From positions 372,001-436,000 of the forward strand of contig OW568885.1 in the NCBI GenBank assembly GCA_938743325.2: a DNA stretch of 64,000 bases, written 5' to 3'. Shown here piece by piece: positions 56,402 through 64,000 of this stretch. The DNA comes from Pycnococcus provasolii. Taxonomy: Eukaryota > Chlorophyta > Pseudoscourfieldiophyceae > Pseudoscourfieldiales > Pycnococcaceae. How positions within the stretch are numbered: position 1 is the stretch's first letter; each line of letters starts with the position of its first letter. The notes below the pieces were generated by a model. It was given only the letters and a program-made list of their open reading frames with translations. It ran no database searches and had not been told where the DNA came from. The position numbers and the translations under genes are program-made.

Positions 56402-56454
56402 ATTGTCTCAGTGCGTCATTGGATGATAAACAAAATAATAATACATACAGTACG

Positions 56455-56501
56455 CACACAAAGACACACGCGCGCACACACGCACACACACACACACACG
56501 C
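56455..56501. repeat. (AC)n / (CG)-interrupted microsatellite
   Basis: cacacaaagacacacgcgcg-type sequence grading into (ac)n, in the 3' region of RPS20. Confidence 0.85.
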
Positions 56502-56606
56502 CGTGTACACTTCAGACCATTTCTCTCCCCCCAAACCCGGATTCCGACCGCCCGACCCGGAGCTAGATCCTTAAGAAAAACCGTATCACCTTAGATGTGG
56601 TGAGCC

Positions 56607-57983
56607 ATGCGCGCGACGGCACGCGCGCACGTGCGCCGCCCAACAACAAGAGAATGCGCGTCTGACGCCGTCAAACAACGTCGACACCGGCCGACTTCAC
56701 GTCCTCCGCGCTCATATGCGCTCCTCGTCGGTCGCGCTTACCTCAGAGCAAAGTCATATAGTCATATAGTTTCCGGGCTATCGTCGTCGTCGTCGTCGCT
56801 GCCGCCACGGTGCAACTGCACCGCTGCACACACAAGCGCGCCTTCCACATCCACGTGGAGCGTCGTCATTCCCACGCACAACCGCCTGTCCACCTTGCAA
56901 AGATGCCTGGACTGCCTGCACCGTCAGAAAGACGACAGTCTCATTGTGGAGGTGATTGTCGTCGACGACGCATCCACCGACGGCACGTGGGCATACCTTC
57001 AGTCCGATGCGGCGCGCGAAAGGTACCCTAAACTAAGGCCCTTGCACCGGTGGGAAAACGGAGGCGCGTCCGCCGCTAGAAACGACGCGCTTCGTGTTGT
57101 TCGTGGACACAACGTGCTATTCGTTGACGACGACCTCTTCGCGGGACCCGAGCTGGTGCGTCAACACCACGACGCGCTCGAAGGCGCACACGACGCGCAG
57201 GTGAGCCTTGGCGTTGTCGTTGACACGCCTCACGCAGATGTTGATGTACACGTTCTGCCGCAACCTCACCAAGGGCGCTCTGCAGCGTTCTTCGCGACCG
57301 GGAACTGCGCCGTGCGTGTGAGCGCGCTTTGCGACGTTGCTTCTGACGGCACGCTCGCGGCGTTTGACGAGTCATTTACCGCATATGGATGGGAAGACCT
57401 AGAGCTTGGCGAGCGCCTTCAGGCGCGCGGCGTGCGTGCCGTTCGCCCACGTGGCGCCTATGGATACCACTACCAGCCTCGCGCGTGGGACGGCGCAGCA
57501 AGCACACCTGAAGCCGGCGCGGCTATTGACAAGCATGTATCTGCCTGTCTACGACGTGAGGTGTCGCGCGGCGCTGGCGCAGCGCTCTTTGTGTGCAAGC
57601 ACCCTTTTCGGCTGACCGTGTGGCTTACGGCGCAGCTCACGGCTTTGCATGCGATGTTGTGGGCATCTCTCACGCTCTGTGGCTTGCTAGGTCGCCTGGT
57701 GTACGTTCCCCTGTATGCGTCAAGCCTCCGTTGGGAGTGGCGTAAGAGCAGTCGTGTCACACGCCTCGCGGTTGGGTTGTGCACGATTTTGCTTTCGTTT
57801 CATCTCAATTGGCTCACGACCATGTACGCGTTTCGCGCTCTCTTCGCTCGGTACTTGTCGTTGAAGCAGGACGACGCGGGTGAGAGTGGAGGCAGCCTCC
57901 TTTCTGTGTGGAAGACGCTCCCTGTCTTCGTTCTTTTCGTGCTCGCGCCTCTGTGGGCTCTTCGGGCGTGCGTGCGTGCGTAG
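56607..57983 (+). CDS. Family 2 glycosyltransferase with C-terminal membrane segments
   Basis: A 458-residue protein. Residues 1-80 are Arg/Ser-rich and low in complexity. The GT-A domain starts at about 83: WSVVIPTHNRLSTLQRCLDC, VEVIVVDDASTDGTW, the donor loop ENGGASAARNDALR, the metal-binding VLFVDDDLF, ATGNCAVRVSAL, and the acceptor-side FTAYGWEDLELGERL. These are standard GT2 elements. After the catalytic domain, two to three hydrophobic segments follow (LTVWLTAQLTALHAMLWASL; LCTILLSFHLNWLTTMY; LPVFVLFVLAPLWALRA), so the enzyme is membrane-bound. Donor sugar unknown. It converges on the next gene. Confidence 0.87.
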   Translation: MRATARAHVRRPTTRECASDAVKQRRHRPTSRPPRSYALLVGRAYLRAKSYSHIVSGLSSSSSSLPPRCNCTAAHTSAPSTSTWSVVIPTHNRLSTLQRCLDCLHRQKDDSLIVEVIVVDDASTDGTWAYLQSDAARERYPKLRPLHRWENGGASAARNDALRVVRGHNVLFVDDDLFAGPELVRQHHDALEGAHDAQVSLGVVVDTPHADVDVHVLPQPHQGRSAAFFATGNCAVRVSALCDVASDGTLAAFDESFTAYGWEDLELGERLQARGVRAVRPRGAYGYHYQPRAWDGAASTPEAGAAIDKHVSACLRREVSRGAGAALFVCKHPFRLTVWLTAQLTALHAMLWASLTLCGLLGRLVYVPLYASSLRWEWRKSSRVTRLAVGLCTILLSFHLNWLTTMYAFRALFARYLSLKQDDAGESGGSLLSVWKTLPVFVLFVLAPLWALRACVRA

Positions 57984-58202
57984 TCCGTTGTAATACTTTG
58001 TAGTAAAACTGAGATCCCTCATTCAGTAATGGAGTGCACTTTAGTTTGTCCAACGGTCGTCCATTCACACCATTCAGCCCATTCACGGGTGCCATTCACT
58101 GCGCGTTTTTGTTCATGGCGCAGGTGATTTTGAAGTTTGTATCGCTCTATTTGGTTTATTTGGTTAAGATAACTTTAAGGTTAGTCTACAAGGCCAGGGT
58201 AG

Positions 58203-60970
58203 TCAAACGGGCTCCACCGCGACGGTGTTGTCGTCTTCGCCCGCCGGAGCAGACTCTGGCAACGACGCCACGCGATTCACGCTCATCATCATCGTCGAGA
58301 GTCTTTTCAAGCGCGAACCTTGTGCTGCACCACCACTCGCGAGATGCGCCTTCGCGGCACGGCTAATCGCCTTGATCACATCCTCCAGACTCGCACCGTG
58401 ATTTACAAGCGGAGTGTTGGCGTCGAGCTTAACACCCTCTTTGGTCAGAAATTCGCCACCCTTCTTCACCATGCGGCGTCCGATGCGAACCGCAAACTGG
58501 CCGCGAACGTCACCTCTCTCCACCACGTCCATCGCTGACTCCACGTCTGAATTCGGTGATGCACGAGAAGTTGACGTTAGCATCGTCGTCGACATGTCAG
58601 CTGACGGCGCGTAGCTCGACGCAGTTTTGACACTCTGAACCGCCCGATCGATAGCGCGCTCGAGCATCGTACCATATGCCCTTACGTCATCGATTGGTAT
58701 GTTTTCTTCGTCAAGCATGCGTCTGCTGTATACCTGCTCGACGTGGTGAAGCTGTCGAAGGAATCCTAGGAACGTCGCTTGCAGATGCATCAGGTGATCG
58801 ATCGAGACTTCTACTTGCCTCCTTGGCTTGGCAATCACCGTGCTGTAGATAATACCTAGCACGCCCAAGCCACCAGAGGTTCCAGACGACGCCCAGCTCG
58901 TGAGAGACCCGTCTGATGAGATAGCCAATATGGCGCTCACAATTAGCAACGCAACGCCGATAGCAAAGACAGCCATATCCATGTTACGGGCGACGATAAA
59001 TCCAGCCTTGGCATCTTCGATTGCCTTGAAAAATATTTGACGCATCGATGCTTCCTCCTCGCGGATGTGCTTTCTAAACTCCTCCGCAGCCTGGTTCTTA
59101 ATCTGAAGCTTGGAAATCGCAGAGAAACCACCAATCTCAGCCTGTTTTAGTTAGTGTGTTAGGTTAGTTGTTGTTTCTATGTACCATGACTGGTTAGAGG
59201 TTGACTCACCAACAGCGTTTTGGCACATTCCTGCGTCTCGTGGTCCGTCTGGCTCACAACCTCGTCGTTAAGTGTCTCCACCAGTTTCGCACGGTCGTCC
59301 ATCCACTGCAGCGCTCGTCCGTAGTGTGTCCACGAGTCTCTTCCAGACTTCTTTGCGACCTCCATGACTCTGGTAATCGCTCGCTTGATACCCCAGATGC
59401 GTTCCAGGGCGCGTGCAGCAGACCTTTGTACTTGGGGATTCATGTCAGTCAGCTCGTCGAGAATTGTGGTCGTGGGCATCTCGCTGCCCAACTTGCCCAA
59501 TCCCCAAAGCGCGGTGGAACGCATTTCGTCGTGCATAGGAAAGTTGCGGGTTTCTATGACGAGGCTCTGCAAGGTCACGCAGGCTTTCTGCTTGTGTGGC
59601 CTGTGTATGTCGTCGTCAGGTAAGGTAGAGACTTGTGCGAGCGCCATGGTGGAATTGTACTCGAAGCGTTTCCGCTCACGGGCGGAATCGATGTGATGCA
59701 CCATGTCACGTACGAGCTCCGGCACTGCGCAGCTCCTCAGTGCTCGATAGACATGCCGTGTAGTCGAGCCGCTGAAGGATTTTCTCAGCTCTTGCATCAC
59801 ATTGATGTGTATCGACGACGCGTGAAGATTCGCTCGCCTTTCTCCGGCGCGTGCAAGCAGGCAGAGGGCGTCCATTTGCACACCCTTGACCGCGCCACTT
59901 CTCTCCTCCATCGCGTCGCCTCTTTCCCCAGCCATGGGCGTTTCCTCCTCCTCCTCCCGTTTCTCTTCGTTCCAGGCTGTGTCCAAGGCGAGCTTAGCGA
60001 TGGGACACGTTTGCTTCCACACGAGCGTGTTCTCACTCTGTGTAGTGCAATGCAATTTGACACGCCACGACATGTCCAGAGCAATTGATTCTAGCAGGTA
60101 GTGGCGAATCCACGGCGAGATGGGTCGCTCAACCGCTAGGCCGTTGAGAGGGGCACCTTGTAGGTACTTGTCTATTATACCGATGTCTTCGTCATTCATG
60201 TCAAGCGACTGAGGGTCGGCGACGAGCCACTTGGCAAGAAGAACGGACGGCATGTGGTATCGTGTTCCCAGCGGCAAATTCTGCATTTCGTCGCTGCTTG
60301 TCATTTCGTCTCTATCATCCTCGCCGAGTGCGACAAGTCTCGCAAAGGCTGCCACAAGCCACATGAGTCGATTTTCCAATTCTTTCTCAGGAGCGCGCAA
60401 GGCGAAGTACTCACTCGTCGACGCCGGCGCCACCTCGTCGTCATCCTCACCCTCGCGTCCACGAGTTGACATCTCCTCGTCGTGCGTTTCCATCTCTCTT
60501 CGTTCGTTTTGCTTTTTGGCAAGCTGATCGAGCAGAACCAGAATCTCGACGATTGTTCTGTGTCTGATTGGCGGTGCGTGTAGTTTCTGTCTCCCTGAAG
60601 GGGAGTGGAACGTTCTTAGCGTCAAGCTGTCTAGAATGGTCGTTTTGACCGTTTGGTGAACACTCTCCGCGATGAGCTTGCCGACGAGCAGTTCAGGTTC
60701 TTTGTTTGCTCGTTCGAAGTACGACGGCAGTTGTTGGGACATGACTTGTCTGCTTGACGACGCCGCCGCCGCCGACGCCGACGCGCTCGCATGGAGAGAC
60801 GAGTGAGTTGCCGCCCCGGCTTGGAAACTTGCACCACCATTACCATTACCATTACCACCACTCGCTTGTCCATTATTAAGTCCCTCTGAGCCTGGTGACG
60901 TATTACCATTACCACCACTCTCAAGACCAAGCGTCAAGGAGAAGGCGGAGGCGTGAGGTGTCGCGGCCAT
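58203..60970 (-). CDS. Alpha-helical (HEAT-like) protein with two C-terminal membrane segments, one intron
   Basis: Model complement(join(58203..59141, 59210..60970)), 899 residues. Exon 1 ends ECAKTLL at a GTGAGT donor. A 68-nt intron with a TAAAACAG acceptor leads in phase to AEIGGFSAISKLQIKNQAAE, KHIREEEASMRQIF and the rest. Read separately, the two frames look like two genes, but splicing joins them smoothly. Residues 1-80 are Gly/Asn/Ala-rich. A helical, HEAT/ARM-like region runs from about 85 to 600 (LRTFHSPSGRQKLH; MHDEMRSTALWGLGKLGSEM; NPQVQRSAARALERIWGI). Two membrane segments lie at about 643-662 (MAVFAIGVALLIVSAILAI) and 677-692. The C-tail is polar. Family and function are unknown to me. 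Confidence 0.75.
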
Positions 60971-61513
60971 GATTCAGTCAAAAGGGATTCAGGCCGGGGG
61001 GCGAGATGTGTCAAACGAAATATGTACATAGAGAGGCAAGGGGCAAGGGGCAAGGGGGCCGCAAGGGGCAAGGGGCGGTTCGGTCAACCCTCCTCAGAGA
61101 GAGTCCCGGGAGCTTGCAAAAGTTGCAAAAGTTGCAAAAGTTAGACAAGGGATGCGTGCGTGCGGGATTCCTTCATAGTAGGGTGGTCAACGCACCCGGA
61201 GCTCCCTTTCGGCCTTTCCCATCCACCTATGTGGAGGAATCACCGGCTGACCGGGGGAGAGGGGTTGGGAGAGGCCGTCCAGCTAACCTTAGGCCTTCCT
61301 CCTCCTACCTGCTCTGCTCTGCTCCTGGCCGCCGACCTTAGGTGCATTTGAAATTAAGGCCACTTGCCGGTCCCTTGCAAGGCTTTCATTGCCTCCGTGT
61401 CACAAGCAAGTTGGCTGGCCTTCGTTCATTTTTCCTAAGCTGGCATTCTCTCAAAAAACAAACTCAACTGCAACTGCTGTTTCTTGTACCTATAGACTTG
61501 CTCGACAGGTCTC
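60971..61513. other. Divergent intergenic region
   Basis: No gene seen. Contains purine-rich repeats (ggcaagggg units, 61035-61080) and a triple gttgcaaaa (about 61116-61141). Between divergent starts at 60970 and 61514. Confidence 0.45.
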
Positions 61514-62743
61514 ATGCACACCTCACGAGCTGTTTCTTACGTGCCGGCCGCGGTCACCTCGCCAGGGGAAGGATCGGCCATACTGGCCGAACCTTACACG
61601 GCGATCAGCGGCAAGGTGGCTCGCTCGTTTCGCAGCTTCGAGGATGCGCGCGCGTACGTGCATACGCTCGGTCTGAAGAGCTATAGGGAGTGGAACGCGT
61701 GGAGGAAGTCAGGCGCGCGACCCCACGACATTCCGAGCGCTCCTCAGACCATGTACGCGTCATCGGGCTGGACATCGTACCCCGACTTCCTCGGATACGC
61801 GGAGGGCCAGGTGACTGGCTCGTTTCGCTCGTTCGAAGGCGCGCGCGCGTACGTGCGCACGATCGGCCTGAAGAGCCAAAAGGAGTGGGAGGCGTGGAAG
61901 TCGTCAGGCGCGCGACCGCACGACATTCCGAGCCATCCTCAGACGACGTACAAGCAATCAGGCTGGCTATCGTACGGCGACTTCCTCGGATTTGCGGAGG
62001 GCAAGGTGGCTGGCCGGTATCGCAGCTTCGAGGATGCGCGCGCTTTCGTGCGCTCGCTCGGTTTGAAGAGCCAGAAGGCGTGGAGGGAGTGGAGGGCATC
62101 AGGCGCGCGCCCGCACGACATACCGAGCACACCTGAGATGACGTACAAGTCATCGGGCTGGACGTCTTGGGGCGACTTCCTCGGATACGCTGTGGGCGAG
62201 GAAGCGCGGGTTAGACAACGTACGAACTTTCGGGGCTTCGAGGATGCGCGCGCGTACGTGCGTACGTTCGGTCTGAAGAGCAAGGAGGAGTGGCAGGCGT
62301 GGAGTGCGTCAGGCAAGCGACCGTGTGACATTCCCAGCACTCCTCAGACGACGTACGCGTCATCGGGCTGGCTATCTTATGGCGACTTCCTCGGGTACGC
62401 GGAGGGCAAGGTGGCTCGCTCGTTTCGCAGCTTCGAGGAAGCGCGTACGTATGTGCGCTCGCTCGGTTTGAAGAGCCAGAAGGCGTGGGAGGCGTGGACT
62501 TCGTCAGGCAAGCGACCGCACGACATTCCGAGCCATCCTCATGCGACGTACGCGTCATCGGGCTGGCTATCTATTTGCGACTTCGTCGGATACGCGGGAG
62601 GCAAAGTGACTGGCGCGTATAAGCGCAACGCTGCCGCGGCGGGTCTGCGGGCGCTGTTGGACAACGACAAAAAGGATGAGCAAGATGGAGATGACGAGGA
62701 CGCACGCCGTCGCAAACAGGCGAAGCGTCCACGCGGCGGATAA
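61514..62743 (+). CDS. Protein of five tandem 65-residue repeats (integrase-associated/helix repeat type)
   Basis: A 409-residue protein, mostly five copies of one repeat of about 65 residues (DNA unit about 195 bp, at roughly 61617-61806, 61807-62001, 62002-62196, 62197-62406 and 62407-62601). The consensus is FRSFEDARAYVRSLGLKS, then WEAWxxSGxRPHDIPSxP, then YxSSGWLSYGDFLGYAEG. This repeat type is familiar from algal and large DNA-virus proteins, some linked to phage-integrase SAM-like folds; its function is not settled. The C-terminus is basic (RRRKQAKRPRGG) after an acidic stretch, a likely nuclear signal. The fourth repeat has a few extra residues. There is no catalytic core. A DNA-binding role is an inference. 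Confidence 0.8.
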   Translation: MHTSRAVSYVPAAVTSPGEGSAILAEPYTAISGKVARSFRSFEDARAYVHTLGLKSYREWNAWRKSGARPHDIPSAPQTMYASSGWTSYPDFLGYAEGQVTGSFRSFEGARAYVRTIGLKSQKEWEAWKSSGARPHDIPSHPQTTYKQSGWLSYGDFLGFAEGKVAGRYRSFEDARAFVRSLGLKSQKAWREWRASGARPHDIPSTPEMTYKSSGWTSWGDFLGYAVGEEARVRQRTNFRGFEDARAYVRTFGLKSKEEWQAWSASGKRPCDIPSTPQTTYASSGWLSYGDFLGYAEGKVARSFRSFEEARTYVRSLGLKSQKAWEAWTSSGKRPHDIPSHPHATYASSGWLSICDFVGYAGGKVTGAYKRNAAAAGLRALLDNDKKDEQDGDDEDARRRKQAKRPRGG

Positions 62744-63255
62744 GGAAATGTTCCTGTAAATTACAACACGATGTAAATCATGTCACAGTGCCGGACCCAT
62801 AAGGAACCTCAATCAAACTCGATGCATCTGAATGAATACGCCAAATGCAAGGCCAAACTGAGACATGCCGACGTTTGTTTCTTTTCCAAGCATGCAAGAA
62901 ACACGCACGTAGGGTACTGATCGTGCGCAATGTTCATCATGTTGTCACATAGGTAGTCCCCGAACTACAGTAACTACCCAGAACTGGAGTGTATCCACCT
63001 AAGGGTTAGGGTTACGGTTCGGGTTTCAGAGGGCTTTTTCCCCCGGGTTCTGTTTCGAGGGTCCATGTCCATGTGTTTCATTTTCCACCACAAACGTAAA
63101 CGTTCCCCTCAAATTTCTAAAATTCTTTCTACCTTCAAGATCCAAACGAAACGTATCTGTCCCGTATCTCATCTTATCCTCTTCAGAAGAGAGACTTCAG
63201 CTCGAAGAAGAACATCTTGTTAAGTGGTTGTTATCTGTCAGTGCTATCTGTGCTT
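62744..63255. other. Intergenic region upstream of the last gene
   Basis: No gene seen. A short ttagggttacggttcgggtt remnant of the telomere-type family lies at 63003-63025, about 230 bp before the next start. The rest is pyrimidine-rich. Confidence 0.45.
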
Positions 63256-64000
63256 ATGAAGTCATCATTTAAGAAGTGCTCGCCGTCTTTTTCAAGAAGT
63301 CTTTCAGTCTTTCCTAAAGGCTTCACATTATCGCGTTCTCGTTCGCGTCATCATCTTGTTGTTGTTGTCGATCATGGATTCCCTTCTTCTTTTCCGTGTC
63401 ATCGGGATAGGAGGCGTGGCGTAGGTTCAAGTCAATCTGCCAATGGCTGCTTTAGTGACAATGTTAATAGCTCCGGTATTAGCGACATTTGTGGGGGTGG
63501 TGGGGGTGGTGTCGAAGGTTGTGATGAGAATGAGACGCTTGGGGTGAAGGAGACTACCTGCTTGTGGAGAAGGGAATTTATGGGGCTTGCAGGTTCTTTC
63601 GTTGCAGCGTCGTCGGGAATCTATGCACAACCTCGAGGAGCACGTGCCGCCGACGTTGGCGACGATGACGACGAAGACGAGGCGGCAGCGGTGGATCGCA
63701 TGAACGACATTCTCGCAAAAAATTACAACGCCGAGGAAGGATTTACCAGCGTCGACTTTCAGGCGAACGCAAGTGCGCCGCGTGTCGCCTTCGACGTGCC
63801 GAAGCGCTGGAAGCCGGTAGGACCCGCAAAGGTAGAGGAGACGCGCGTGACGTACCCAGGCTGGTCGGACCCGGTGACTGGCGTGTCCGCTGACGGTGCG
63901 CAGGTTGCAGTGCGTCGTGTCGACGCGTCCGTCGCAAACATCGAGAACCTCGGACAGGTTGACCGCGTGAACCTCAGCCGTGACCTTGGGCTAGACTCCG
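63256..64000 (+). CDS. Thylakoid-lumen-type protein with twin-arginine signal, PsbP-like (partial, runs off right edge)
   Basis: The frame is open from the first ATG after an upstream in-frame stop (63118-63120), at 63256, to the edge: 248 residues visible. Residues 1-60 are Ser/Arg/His-rich with few acids, a plausible plastid transit peptide. After a Gly-rich linker a twin-arginine lumen signal is clear: WRREFMGLAGSFVAASSGIY with a likely cleavage after AQPRGARA. The mature part starts acidic (DVGDDDDEDEAAAVD). It then continues with NYNAEEGFTSVDFQANASAP and VAFDVPKRWKPVG, which resembles the start of PsbP-type domains. The end is missing, so the family call is tentative; targeting to the thylakoid lumen is better supported. 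Confidence 0.65.
   Translation, partial: MKSSFKKCSPSFSRSLSVFPKGFTLSRSRSRHHLVVVVDHGFPSSFPCHRDRRRGVGSSQSANGCFSDNVNSSGISDICGGGGGGVEGCDENETLGVKETTCLWRREFMGLAGSFVAASSGIYAQPRGARAADVGDDDDEDEAAAVDRMNDILAKNYNAEEGFTSVDFQANASAPRVAFDVPKRWKPVGPAKVEETRVTYPGWSDPVTGVSADGAQVAVRRVDASVANIENLGQVDRVNLSRDLGLDS

Noticed and set aside
61617-62601. CRISPR-like or satellite array
   Set aside because: The repeats are in frame, about 195 bp each, without unique spacers, and encode a periodic protein in a eukaryotic context.

Overview
The window looks like nuclear DNA from a green alga, probably a prasinophyte-grade chlorophyte. It is GC-rich and gene-dense, and most genes are uninterrupted. The few introns seen are short (65-325 nt), with GT-AG and one likely GC-AG boundary. 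A plastid Rieske protein (PetC) carries a simple transit peptide and no ER signal, and a lumen-type protein with a twin-arginine signal lies at the right edge. PEX14, TUBGCP5, uS10/RPS20 and COMM-domain genes confirm a eukaryote. Homologues of LRRC9 and LRRC72, families associated with cilia, suggest a lineage with flagella at some stage. Species and chromosome are not identifiable from the sequence alone.

Layout. 1-15.8 kb: an unrecognised coiled-coil gene running off the left edge, a multi-pass membrane protein, TXNDC9, a 1,778-residue LRRC9-like protein, a PRPP synthetase and a METTL26-like methyltransferase. 16-23 kb: a protein with two MYND fingers, a probable double-domain glycosyltransferase, a two-exon small hydrophobic protein and two-exon petC. 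23.3-24.5 kb: a compact tyrosine-recombinase retroelement remnant with split direct repeats. 25-30.8 kb: a COMM-domain gene, a small helical protein and TUBGCP5. 31-37.9 kb: an island of retroelement fossils (DIRS-type, tyrosine recombinase, Ty1/copia) around a truncated EF-hand gene and its full-length relative. 38-54 kb: sulfotransferase, ankyrin protein, amino-acid permease, cyclic-nucleotide-binding-type K+ channel, a secreted or anchored protein, a PDZ-like plastid protein, a cyclase-family hydrolase, PEX14 and LRRC72. 54.6-55.4 kb: a DNA transposon with a clear 7-bp target duplication, holding a second long inverted-repeat element. 56-64 kb: RPS20, a family-2 glycosyltransferase, an alpha-helical membrane protein split by an intron, a protein of five tandem repeats, and the start of a lumenal protein.

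Genes alternate strands strongly. Convergent pairs are separated by as little as 23 bp. Short perfect or degenerate arrays of CCCTAA/TTAGGG recur, and most lie within about 65-250 bp upstream of a start codon. The genes do not form one pathway; the window is ordinary housekeeping and surface-biology content with two mobile-element islands.
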